Positions 8,100 to 14,931 of a stretch of DNA of 33,007 nucleotides are shown piece by piece; the first letter of the stretch is position 1; every line of letters starts with the position of its first letter. The notes beneath the pieces were generated by a model that saw nothing but the letters and a program-made list of their open reading frames with translations, was not told where the DNA came from and did no database searches. Location of the stretch: NCBI GenBank assembly GCA_964346645.1, contig CAYFVU010000029.1, forward strand, positions 1-33,007, written 5' to 3'. The DNA comes from CAYFVU01 sp964346645 (GTDB taxonomy: Bacteria; Spirochaetota; Spirochaetia; DSM-16054; Sediminispirochaetaceae). A program made the position numbers and the translations under genes.

Positions 8100-8975
8100 G
8101 TGAATGTCGAGTGCAAGACCTACTCCAATGCTCCTCGCGAGGAAGAGACCGAACACGTCCCCTGCGCTCTTTGCGGTCACGAACCGCCCCGCTTGCTCTG
8201 GGATAACGGCGATTACAGCTTTTCGAAGTGTCCCTCTTGCGGCTTGATATACCAGTATCCGAGACCGAGACAAGAGCAACTCGTCTCCCGTTACGACCAA
8301 GAGTATTTCGCCTACGAATTGGAGAACGAGAGGGGCTTCTTCGGCCTCATGCAGAAGGCCCTCGCCGATGTGAACTTTTTCGAGGAGATCGAAGCCTCGG
8401 TACAGGTGGGGGCCTCGGCACAGGGGGGGAGTTTTCTCGATGTCGGGTGCGCTACGGGCATGCTGCTCGAGGAGATGAAGCGGCGCGGATGGGACGAGAA
8501 AGGAGTGGAGGTATGTGTTCCCTCGGCGGAGTACGGTAGACGCGAGCGTGGAGTGGACATCCGCATCGGCACGCTCGAGGAGGTCTCCTTCCCTAATGAA
8601 AGTTTCGACGTGGTCCACGCGAGCCACCTCATCGAGCACCTTACCGAACCGGAGTCATTCCTTCGAGAGCTCCACCGGCTGCTGAAGCCGAAGGGTAGAG
8701 CCATCATCACCACTCCCAATGTGGCGGGACTACAGGCGAGGCTGTTCGGCGGACGTTGGCGGTCGGCGATAGCCGATCATATGTACCTCTTTTCGCATGC
8801 GACGCTCACAGACCTGATGAAAAAGAGCGGCTTCGAGATCGAGAGGTGGAAGAGCTGGGGCGGCATTGCCGCAGGCCTCGCGCCGAAGCCGGTAAAGAGG
8901 CTCGCGGATACCTCTGCGAAGCTCTTCGACTTCGGAGACGTCATGGTGTTTCGAGCACGGAAATCCGGTGCATGA
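8100..8975 (+). CDS. zinc-ribbon SAM-dependent methyltransferase
   Basis: A 291-residue class I methyltransferase with an N-terminal zinc ribbon: CxxC at residues 22-25 and CxxC at 44-47. The SAM-binding motif I is FLDVGCATG (about 112-120). FDVVHASHLIEHL (motif II/III region) and LKPKGRAIITTPN (post-motif strand) follow. Similar proteins methylate sugars or small metabolites and often sit in polysaccharide gene sets; the substrate here is unknown. An upstream in-frame GTG at 8034 would overlap the previous gene by 53 nt. The GTG at 8100 is preferred because AAGGAGA sits 7 nt before it. The 3' end overlaps the convergent GH57 gene by 35 nt. Confidence 0.82.
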   Translation: MNVECKTYSNAPREEETEHVPCALCGHEPPRLLWDNGDYSFSKCPSCGLIYQYPRPRQEQLVSRYDQEYFAYELENERGFFGLMQKALADVNFFEEIEASVQVGASAQGGSFLDVGCATGMLLEEMKRRGWDEKGVEVCVPSAEYGRRERGVDIRIGTLEEVSFPNESFDVVHASHLIEHLTEPESFLRELHRLLKPKGRAIITTPNVAGLQARLFGGRWRSAIADHMYLFSHATLTDLMKKSGFEIERWKSWGGIAAGLAPKPVKRLADTSAKLFDFGDVMVFRARKSGA

Positions 8976-11346
8976 GATCGTCTGCGTAGATTCCCATTGC
9001 ATTGCATATCCCGATCAGGCGGTATAGCTCCTCCTTCTTCTCCTTGCTCAGTCGCGTTGCCGTCTTTTTCCCCTCACCCCCTATGTTGAGCTCTCTTCTC
9101 CACTTCTGGGCGTGTGAGAAGACCACTTTCTGGGGTATGGTGAGATCGGGCTCTATACCGCCCCGTCTTGTGGAGTTGATGAGCCTGAGAATGAGGTCGC
9201 ACTCGGGGCCGCACGTTCCTCCCTGCAGTTTCTCGGCGTAAGACCAGAGGTATTCGCCCACACACGTACGGATCTGTTCGGTCTCTAGAGGGATACCGTA
9301 GGTGGCGGAGAAATCGAAGAGCTCCTCCAGCTGAGAGACGGACTCATCGCTCAGTGTGCCGTCGCCGTCGGGGAGGTGCGAGAGAAGAAGGGAGTGAAGA
9401 GATATTTCCGCGGTCTTCGCAATGATAGATGAAGGAGAAGCCTTCAATTCTGCAGCCCGGATCACCGCTTCTTTAACCTCCGAGAAGAGTGAAGCCGCAA
9501 TATCGGAGAATGATTTTTCCGTAGAACGCTCTAGAAAGAGGTTTATCTTGCTTCTCAGCTCTCTCGGGAGCTTGGGTAAGTCATGCAGCAGGAATTCCCT
9601 CTCGAGCACCAGGTCTTCGACCATTATCCGCAGCGCGATCTCCTCGCTCCGTTCTGCAATGAAGTGAAACGAAAAGGGTTTCTCGCGAGACCAGTCGGAG
9701 ATCTCAATCCGAGCCTCTACGAAATGTTCGTCCCACCGTCCCGTTTCGATGCGCTGCAGCGAGTAGTAACCATAGTTCTCCGTTTTCGGGAGTTCCCCGG
9801 AGACGAGCATTATCACGAAGAAGTAGGTAGCCGCTTCGACTCCGTCAGGCAGCTTATCAGAGACCTCTCTGAGTATGTTCGAACCGGTACCCTGTGCGGA
9901 AATATTGCTCTTTGCCTTTGCAAGGTAGTCATCGAGCAGGTCATAGAGGTCCTCATCGGTAAAACGTTGGTAGAGCGAGAGGGCCTTGTAGGCATAGTGA
10001 ATGTTCTGTACGGGCTCGAGTCCCGAGAGCTCGGCGAAGAACCAGCCGCATGAAGTAAACATGTACATCCTGTAGATGTTCCCCTCGAGCAGCGTAAAGA
10101 GCTCCTCCCGTAGCGAACCGTCGCCGGCGTTATCTCCCAATACGCTCTCGGCGAAAGCATGCCGATCGTTTTTGCCCGTGATGACATCTATATAGCGGGA
10201 GAGCAGCTGCTCGGGATTCTCTTTGGTAATCTCGGCGCAGCGCTCGCGGTACAGGTCGCGAATTTTCTTGCTCAGAGCTTCGAAACCTCTGCGCAGAGGA
10301 GTTCTCCACTTCTGGTTCCATCCCGGTTTTTCGCCGGTGGAGCATCCACAGTCTTTGTACCAGCGAGAGACGCCGTGAAAACAGCTCCAACTGCTGCCCT
10401 TCTTGTCCTCTCCCAAATCCAGCTCCGCACGGTATTCGGGTGGATGCTTTTCGAGATAGGCTGCGTAGTTGGTGAACTCGAACTTCTTGTTCTGGTCAAC
10501 GTGGCGGCGTAGAGCGGCAAGACACATGTCGCCGAAGGGCTCATGGTGGCCGTAGACCTCTCCGTCCGTCGCCGTATGGACGAGATGTGCCGGGTCCGCG
10601 TCGTTGTGGTAGTTCAATAGCCGAGTGTAGAGCGAGTCGGCGCTCTGCAAGTAGTGTTCGAAGCTTATCCCGGAGGCGAGTTCGTGATTGTAGAAGAAGG
10701 CGGCGATATCCCCGTTCGGCCGCTCGATCCTGTAGGGCCGCCAGGAGGGGACCGGCTCACCCTCGAGATCGATCGGCTCCTTCGCCTCGTCTGCTTGTAT
10801 GCTCTTCGCCTGCCATGGCGAAAGAATGACATAGCCGATACCCTCCTCTATGAGCAGGTCGAGGACTTTTCCATTTATCGCAGTCTCCGGCAGCCACATT
10901 CCCTCGGCCGCACGTCCGTAGTGGGCCGAGAAGTCCTCGAGGCCCCATCGGATCTGCAGCCGCGCATCATCCTCGGAATCGAGGGGCAGAATCGTGTGAT
11001 TAAAGGACTGGGCAATCGCGTTTCCGTGGCCGTTGTTTCTCTCGGTACTTCTCCTGTCCGCCTCTACTATCGCCTCGCGGATATGCGGCGCGTGCTTCGT
11101 CAGCCAGTGGAGAAGCGTCGGACCGAAGTTGAAGGAGAGCACCTCGTAGTTGTTGATGATATCCTCGATACGTCCGTCGTAGCGCAGGAACCGCGAGGCG
11201 GCGTTTGCAGCGTAGCACTCCTTCGTGATTCTCTGATTCCAGTCGTGGAACGGCTCTGCGGACTCCTGGTAGGGTACGAGACCGGTCCAGGGATCCTCTC
11301 TAGGGGGTTGATAGAAGTGGCCATGCAAGATGAGATAGTTTTTCAT
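8941..11346 (-). CDS. GH57-family glycoside hydrolase with DUF3536 region
   Basis: An 801-residue protein whose first 300 residues form a glycoside hydrolase family 57 barrel: HGHFYQPP near residues 8-15, WLPE at 151-154 (E154 is the candidate nucleophile) and DGEVYGHH at 261-268 (D261 is the candidate acid/base). The remainder is the long helical DUF3536-type region. GH57 enzymes act on alpha-glucans such as glycogen; the exact activity of the DUF3536 group is, to my knowledge, not established. It has no signal peptide, so it is cytoplasmic. It is transcribed divergently from the DUF4912 and branching-enzyme genes. No ribosome binding site is visible before the ATG, and TAA lies in frame just upstream, so the start is constrained. 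Confidence 0.85.
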   Translation of the reverse strand: MKNYLILHGHFYQPPREDPWTGLVPYQESAEPFHDWNQRITKECYAANAASRFLRYDGRIEDIINNYEVLSFNFGPTLLHWLTKHAPHIREAIVEADRRSTERNNGHGNAIAQSFNHTILPLDSEDDARLQIRWGLEDFSAHYGRAAEGMWLPETAINGKVLDLLIEEGIGYVILSPWQAKSIQADEAKEPIDLEGEPVPSWRPYRIERPNGDIAAFFYNHELASGISFEHYLQSADSLYTRLLNYHNDADPAHLVHTATDGEVYGHHEPFGDMCLAALRRHVDQNKKFEFTNYAAYLEKHPPEYRAELDLGEDKKGSSWSCFHGVSRWYKDCGCSTGEKPGWNQKWRTPLRRGFEALSKKIRDLYRERCAEITKENPEQLLSRYIDVITGKNDRHAFAESVLGDNAGDGSLREELFTLLEGNIYRMYMFTSCGWFFAELSGLEPVQNIHYAYKALSLYQRFTDEDLYDLLDDYLAKAKSNISAQGTGSNILREVSDKLPDGVEAATYFFVIMLVSGELPKTENYGYYSLQRIETGRWDEHFVEARIEISDWSREKPFSFHFIAERSEEIALRIMVEDLVLEREFLLHDLPKLPRELRSKINLFLERSTEKSFSDIAASLFSEVKEAVIRAAELKASPSSIIAKTAEISLHSLLLSHLPDGDGTLSDESVSQLEELFDFSATYGIPLETEQIRTCVGEYLWSYAEKLQGGTCGPECDLILRLINSTRRGGIEPDLTIPQKVVFSHAQKWRRELNIGGEGKKTATRLSKEKKEELYRLIGICNAMGIYADDLMHRISVLETP

Positions 11347-11353
11347 ATGGACA

Positions 11354-11382
11354 ATTGTGGTCGATTAGTTTGGCTTTGTAAA
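11354..11382 (-). promoter_or_regulatory. candidate promoter abutting the GH57/DUF3536 start
   Basis: On the minus strand TTTACA (11382-11377) and CACAAT (11359-11354) are exactly 17 nt apart, matching consensus at five and four of six positions. The -10 element ends only 7 nt before the ATG, so transcription would begin at or next to the start codon. Together with the missing ribosome binding site this suggests a leaderless mRNA. Confidence 0.4.
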
Positions 11383-11456
11383 TGGTGCATCGGATTTCCC
11401 CGGCACCGAGGCTCTCGGCCCCGAGGTCCGGCTATACAGGAGCATGTGGTTGAGGG

Positions 11457-11486
11457 TTGACATGATTTCAAATATTTTCCTAGGAT
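11457..11486 (+). promoter_or_regulatory. sigma-70-like promoter before the DUF4912 gene
   Basis: A perfect TTGACA (11457-11462) is followed 18 nt later by TAGGAT (11481-11486). The surrounding DNA is AT-rich compared with the coding regions, and the start codon lies at 11510 after a G-run (11501-11506). It probably drives the DUF4912 and branching-enzyme pair and lies back to back with the promoter of the divergent GH57 gene. Confidence 0.55.
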
Positions 11487-11509
11487 AAATCAACCAATAC
11501 GGGGGGCAC

Positions 11510-12262
11510 ATGACAAGAGAAAAGCTCCAGTCTCTTTCCAGGGAGACGCTCAACGCAATAGCGAAAAAAGAGGGCATATTCAACCACCAGCCGGTTTCGA
11601 GAGATGAGCTGATCGAGCTCATTCTCGAGGCGATGGAGGAGGACAAGACCGAGCGCCACAGAATCAACAATTCTGCCATGCGTTTGGAGAACAAGAAGTA
11701 CGACATTCTCAAAGACGAGGAAATCGAGGTTCTTCAGCAGGAGGAGTACGAGCTTCCCGAGAGCTACAACGTCACGAGAATCGTCCTGCTTTTACGCGAT
11801 CCCGAATGGGCCTTCGTCTATTGGGACATCAATCCCGCGAAGGTCGAGGAGCTGAAGAGTCGGCCTAACTTCCAGGGATTCTTCCTGAGGGTCTATGAGT
11901 ACCATGGCGACATTCCCACGAAGGCGAACCTCGTCGATTTTTTCGACATCGAGGTCGAAGAGGAGGACGACAGTTGGTACATCAATCTGCCGCAAGCGGG
12001 AAGCGACTTCAGAGTAGAGCTCTACGCCTCGGTCCTCCACAAGGAGATTTCTCTGGCACTGTCGAATCCGGTACACAGCCCCCTCGGCTACATCGCCAGG
12101 AACAAGGAAGACTTCTACCGAAATCCGAGTACCATGATGCTCATGCTCTCCGGCCTGTGGGACTACGGCAGCGAAGACGATGAACCGAGAGAGATACCGC
12201 AGAGAATCATATCCATCCTCGATTCCCACGATCTCGAAGTGAGCAAAGAAGGAAGTGAGTAG
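11510..12262 (+). CDS. DUF4912 domain protein
   Basis: A 250-residue cytoplasmic protein. Residues 1-45 resemble a Rho-N/SAP-like helical segment (LSRETLNAIAKKEGI). Residues about 78-190 match the DUF4912 pattern, with VLLLRDPEWAFVYWDI and a beta-sandwich-like stretch ending in NPVHSPLG. DUF4912 proteins are commonly found beside GH57 and DUF1957 alpha-glucan genes, and the aromatic-rich beta fold would suit carbohydrate binding; this function is inferred. The branching-enzyme gene starts 6 nt after its stop, so the two form an operon. It has no catalytic motif. Confidence 0.75.
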   Translation: MTREKLQSLSRETLNAIAKKEGIFNHQPVSRDELIELILEAMEEDKTERHRINNSAMRLENKKYDILKDEEIEVLQQEEYELPESYNVTRIVLLLRDPEWAFVYWDINPAKVEELKSRPNFQGFFLRVYEYHGDIPTKANLVDFFDIEVEEEDDSWYINLPQAGSDFRVELYASVLHKEISLALSNPVHSPLGYIARNKEDFYRNPSTMMLMLSGLWDYGSEDDEPREIPQRIISILDSHDLEVSKEGSE

Positions 12263-12268
12263 AGTAGA

Positions 12269-13888
12269 ATGAAAGGAAACATAGGTTTTGTGCTTCACGC
12301 ACATCTTCCCTTCGTGCGACATCCCGAATACGAAAGTTTTCTAGAGGAGGATTGGCTCTACGAGGCCATCTCGGAGACCTATCTCCCGTTCCTCAGGATG
12401 TGCAACAGGCTCGTCGAAGACGGAGTCTCCTTCCGGTTTACCGTTTCGGTTTCTCCCACCCTTTCCGCCATGTTGTCGGATCAGCTCCTCCAGAATAGAT
12501 ATATCCGCCATCTCGAAAAGCTCATTGAGCTCGGGGAGAAAGAGATCGAACGTACCAAGGACGATCCGGAGCTGCAGGAACTGGCGAAAATGTACAAACG
12601 GATGTTCGAGCAAAACCTCTACGACTTCACCGGAGTCTATCGAAAGAAAATTCTCTGGGGTTTCAAGACCCTCGAGAAAGAGGGCTATCTCGAGATCATC
12701 ACTACTTCCGCTACCCACTCCTTTCTCCCACTTTACCAGCAGCATCCGGAGTCGGTAGAGGCGCAGGTGCAGACGGCGGTCATCGACCACGGGAGAAAAT
12801 TCGGCAAAAAGCCTGTGGGATTCTGGTTGCCCGAGTTCGGCTTCTACCCGGGGATAGAAAAGCTCTTGAAGAAGAACGACATCTCCTACTTCTTTACCGC
12901 CGCCCACGGCATACTCTTCGCCGACAAGAAACCACCCTACGGAGTCTACGCACCACTCCGATGCAACGGTGGGATACACGCCTTCGGGCGGGATTATCCC
13001 ACCTCCGATGCCGTTTGGTCGGAGGACCGCGGGTATCCGAGCGATGTCGACTACCGGGAGTTTTACCGAGATATCGGCTACGACCTGCCCCTCTCCTACA
13101 TCCGTCCCTACATCCACGAACCGGAGGTACGGGTTTGCACGGGCTACAAGTACTACTCCATTACCGGCGAGACCGAAGAGAAGAGACCCTACGATCGTGA
13201 CAAGGCTCTGAAGAAGATCGAGGAGCATGCGGAGAACTTCATCTACAATCGCCGCAAACAGCTGCAGAAGTTCGAGGGAAAAATGGACAGGGTTCCCTAC
13301 ATCGTCGCGCCCTTCGACGCCGAGCTCTTCGGCCACTGGTGGTTCGAGGGGGTCGACTGGCTCGAGGCGGTGGTGCGCCGCATAGATGCGAGCAACGATC
13401 TCGACCTCATGACTCCTTCTGAGTACCTCGAGCTCTATCCCTCGAATCAGGAGGGTGTGCCGAGTTTCTCCAGCTGGGGCAACAAGGGGTATGCGGAGGT
13501 ATGGCTCAGCGGAGAGAACGACTGGATCTATCGCCACATCCACAAGACAATAGAGCGTATGACCGAGCTCGTCGACCGTTACCCTGACGAGTCCGGTCTC
13601 AAACAGCGGGTTCTGAATCAGGCTGCACGGGAAGTCATGCTCGCCATGGCCTCTGATTGGCCCTTCATCATGAACACCGGCACTACGGTGCCCTACGCAG
13701 AGCGCCGTGTTAAGGAGCACCTCTACAACTTCAACTATATCTATGAGCGTCTCTGCCGCAATACGGTGGACACCGAGTGGCTGACCACCATAGAAAAGAA
13801 ACACAACCTCTTCCCGGACATAGACTACCGCGTGTTCAAGCGTGCCCAGTCTCCGGTGGAGGTCCAGTCGGGTGCTCAAGGCTCATGA
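12269..13888 (+). CDS. GH57 1,4-alpha-glucan branching enzyme (DUF1957 type)
   Basis: A 539-residue GH57 enzyme. Motifs in order: HAHLPF at residues 10-15, FWLPEF at 185-190 with E189 as candidate nucleophile, and FDAELFGHWWFEG at 349-361 with D350 as candidate acid/base. Their positions closely match the archaeal Thermococcus branching enzyme. The C-terminal helical region (about 430-525) corresponds to DUF1957. The likely reaction is transfer of an alpha-1,4 glucan segment to form an alpha-1,6 branch in glycogen. Amylase or 4-alpha-glucanotransferase activity remains possible. It follows the DUF4912 gene by 6 nt, and the opposite strand in this interval is open by chance. Confidence 0.87.
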   Translation: MKGNIGFVLHAHLPFVRHPEYESFLEEDWLYEAISETYLPFLRMCNRLVEDGVSFRFTVSVSPTLSAMLSDQLLQNRYIRHLEKLIELGEKEIERTKDDPELQELAKMYKRMFEQNLYDFTGVYRKKILWGFKTLEKEGYLEIITTSATHSFLPLYQQHPESVEAQVQTAVIDHGRKFGKKPVGFWLPEFGFYPGIEKLLKKNDISYFFTAAHGILFADKKPPYGVYAPLRCNGGIHAFGRDYPTSDAVWSEDRGYPSDVDYREFYRDIGYDLPLSYIRPYIHEPEVRVCTGYKYYSITGETEEKRPYDRDKALKKIEEHAENFIYNRRKQLQKFEGKMDRVPYIVAPFDAELFGHWWFEGVDWLEAVVRRIDASNDLDLMTPSEYLELYPSNQEGVPSFSSWGNKGYAEVWLSGENDWIYRHIHKTIERMTELVDRYPDESGLKQRVLNQAAREVMLAMASDWPFIMNTGTTVPYAERRVKEHLYNFNYIYERLCRNTVDTEWLTTIEKKHNLFPDIDYRVFKRAQSPVEVQSGAQGS

Positions 13889-13912
13889 GACCCGGGTTCG
13901 GTCACGAACGAT

Positions 13913-14158
13913 TTATCCACCGGCGAGGGACTGCAGCTCCTCGCCGGTTACCTGCTCGAGGTAGTAATAGCTCGTAGTCTCGCCCTTTTTCTCATCCTTG
14001 CTCATCTTGTAGACACGATAGACGATCATCTTCGGACTCGGCAGCGGTAGCTCGACGGGAACTCCGTTTAGCCCCACCAGTTGATTGAAGCGAAGGGGGC
14101 CGGATATCTCCTGGCTGTCTCCCTCCGGATACACGATATAGTGCTCCTCGATCCACAT
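13913..14158 (-). CDS. small protein of unknown function
   Basis: An 81-residue protein, not recognised. It starts MWIEEHYIVYPEGD, contains a central Leu/Pro-rich stretch (LPLPSPKMIVYRVYKM, about 38-53) and ends with TGEELQSLAGG. It has no signal peptide, membrane helix or metal motif and looks like a small beta-rich cytoplasmic protein. A GTG at 14173 would add five residues, but the ATG at 14158 has a GGAGG 8 nt ahead of it and is the better start. It is divergent from mraZ and convergent with the branching-enzyme gene, so it is transcribed alone. An inverted repeat lies 20 nt upstream. Confidence 0.7.
   Translation of the reverse strand: MWIEEHYIVYPEGDSQEISGPLRFNQLVGLNGVPVELPLPSPKMIVYRVYKMSKDEKKGETTSYYYLEQVTGEELQSLAGG
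13919..13948. terminator. strong inverted repeat between convergent genes, possible terminator
   Basis: Two perfect 10-nt arms (ACCGGCGAGG at 13919-13928 and CCTCGCCGGT at 13939-13948) enclose a 10-nt loop. It spans the last codons of the small minus-strand gene and lies 31 nt past the branching-enzyme stop. No T-run follows on either strand, so it is not a textbook intrinsic terminator; it may protect 3' ends or slow polymerase. A smaller stem (GTTCG/CGAAC, 13896-13909) sits between it and the + strand stop. Confidence 0.35.
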
Positions 14159-14177
14159 CTCTATTACCTCCACACTA

Positions 14178-14193
14178 CTTTACATGCGTAAAG
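14178..14193. promoter_or_regulatory. inverted repeat upstream of the small unknown gene
   Basis: CTTTAC (14178-14183) and GTAAAG (14188-14193) form a 6-nt inverted repeat with a 4-nt spacer. It sits about 20 nt before the start of the 81-residue minus-strand gene, where a repressor operator could lie. No regulator is known; the evidence is symmetry and position only. Confidence 0.3.
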
Positions 14194-14243
14194 AACAAAT
14201 TATCGGCAGCTTGCGCTTTTTTCTTTAACAAAAAGAATGCGAG

Positions 14244-14271
14244 TTGACAATAGGTGGAAATAAGTTAGTAT
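14244..14271 (+). promoter_or_regulatory. sigma-70-like promoter of the mraZ division cluster
   Basis: A perfect TTGACA (14244-14249) and TAGTAT (14266-14271) are spaced 16 nt apart in an AT-rich region. Transcription would begin near 14278, about 50 nt upstream of mraZ. This is the only good promoter seen ahead of the cluster, and the MraZ-type boxes lie just downstream. Confidence 0.6.
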
Positions 14272-14285
14272 TAAGGGGAAATGAG

Positions 14286-14320
14286 TGGGGAAAAGTGGGA
14301 AAAAATAGTAAGAAGTGGTG
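14286..14320 (+). promoter_or_regulatory. MraZ-type TGGGN repeat operator
   Basis: TGGGG (14286-14290) and TGGGA (14296-14300) are direct repeats 10 nt apart; a third, imperfect copy, TGGTG (14316-14320), stays in the 10-nt phase, with a degenerate TAGTA at 14306. MraZ proteins are known to bind such regularly spaced TGGGN repeats in front of their own gene. Position between the probable transcription start and the mraZ ATG suits autorepression. Confidence 0.6.
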
Positions 14321-14327
14321 ACTGCTC

Positions 14328-14777
14328 ATGTTGATGGGGGAATATCGGAACTCCCTCGACGAGAAGGGTAGGCTGCTGCTTCCATCGAGACTGCGCAGCG
14401 AAATCGCCGGGAACGTACTCATACTGACCCGGGGAGTAGACCGCTGTCTCTGGCTCTTTCCCCATGAGGAGTGGAGGAGGATTTCGCAGAACATCATGGA
14501 GTCCTCTTCCCTTTTCAAGTCGAAGACTCGACTTCTGCAGCGGCGCATCATTGCCCCTGCGCAGGAGTGCGAGATAGACAAGACCGGACGAATTTCGATC
14601 CCTCAGACCCTTCGGGAGTCTGCGGGACTGCGAATGAAGAACGAGGCGGTGATCCTCGGCATAGACAGCTATGTCGAGATATGGGACACCGATATGTACG
14701 ATGAGTATCTCGCCGAGAGCGAGGAGGAGTTCCAAGAGGCTGCGGAGCAGCTCGGAGAGCTCCTCTCCGAACGCTGA
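14328..14777 (+). CDS. mraZ: MraZ transcriptional regulator
   Basis: A 149-residue AbrB-fold DNA-binding protein and the first gene of the division cluster. It carries the two repeated half-domains of MraZ: MGEYRNSLDEKGRLLLPSRLR (about 3-23) and EIDKTGRISIPQTLRE (about 82-97). MraZ assembles as a ring and represses its own cluster by binding TGGGN repeats, which are present just upstream. The start at 14328 matches the usual family beginning; an ATG at 14334 is possible. The ribosome binding site is weak. It is followed by an unusual 154-nt spacer before rsmH. Confidence 0.95.
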   Translation: MLMGEYRNSLDEKGRLLLPSRLRSEIAGNVLILTRGVDRCLWLFPHEEWRRISQNIMESSSLFKSKTRLLQRRIIAPAQECEIDKTGRISIPQTLRESAGLRMKNEAVILGIDSYVEIWDTDMYDEYLAESEEEFQEAAEQLGELLSER

Positions 14778-14821
14778 TACCTCGTGAGGTAAAGGGCTTC
14801 GGACATCGTCCGAGCCGAAGA

Positions 14822-14844
14822 GCTGCCGATGGGTTAGCGGCAGC
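14822..14844 (+). repeat. hairpin copy 1 with ATGGGTTAG loop
   Basis: Stem GCTGCCG (14822-14828) pairs with CGGCAGC (14838-14844); the loop is ATGGGTTAG (14829-14837). The second copy has the same loop and inner stem, but the outer two base pairs differ with pairing kept. An AAGAG lies 6 nt ahead of the ATG in the loop. Confidence 0.7.
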
Positions 14845-14875
14845 AGTTAGGTGCCGGCGGTGTGCCGGTAGAGAG

Positions 14876-14898
14876 AGTGCCGATGGGTTAGCGGCACT
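14876..14898 (+). repeat. hairpin copy 2 with ATGGGTTAG loop
   Basis: Stem AGTGCCG (14876-14882) pairs with CGGCACT (14892-14898); the loop is ATGGGTTAG (14883-14891), exactly 54 nt after copy 1. Purine-rich GAGAGAG (14871-14877) precedes it. The rsmH start is 33 nt downstream of the stem. Confidence 0.7.
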
Positions 14899-14931
14899 GG
14901 TTCAAATCTTGTTGGGAGGATTCGTATCGGG

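Larger units (their letters stand above)
14778..14931 (+). promoter_or_regulatory. structured mraZ-rsmH spacer with serial hairpins
   Basis: The 154-nt gap holds five short inverted repeats in a row: TACCTC/GAGGTA (14778-14791), TCGGAC/GTCCGA with outer GGC/GCC (14795-14816), a 7-bp stem with loop ATGGGTTAG (14822-14844), CCGGC/GCCGG (14854-14868) and a second 7-bp stem with the same loop (14876-14898). A GGGAGGA (14914-14920) for rsmH follows. No T-run follows any stem, so it does not look like a terminator. It may be a cis-regulatory leader or an RNA-processing region. An 'mraW RNA motif' has been described before this gene in actinobacteria, but I cannot align the two. Confidence 0.6.

Noticed and set aside
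12341..13879. Long open frame (about 512 codons) on the minus strand opposite the branching-enzyme gene
   Set aside because: The encoded protein shows no family resemblance, while the + strand carries clear GH57 motifs. High GC content and biased codons keep the antisense frame open.
14876..14931. tRNA-like segment: GGTTAG resembling a D loop and GGTTCAAATC resembling a T loop
   Set aside because: No acceptor stem or anticodon arm can be built around it, and the T-stem would contain a mismatch and a wobble. It is better explained as part of the rsmH leader.
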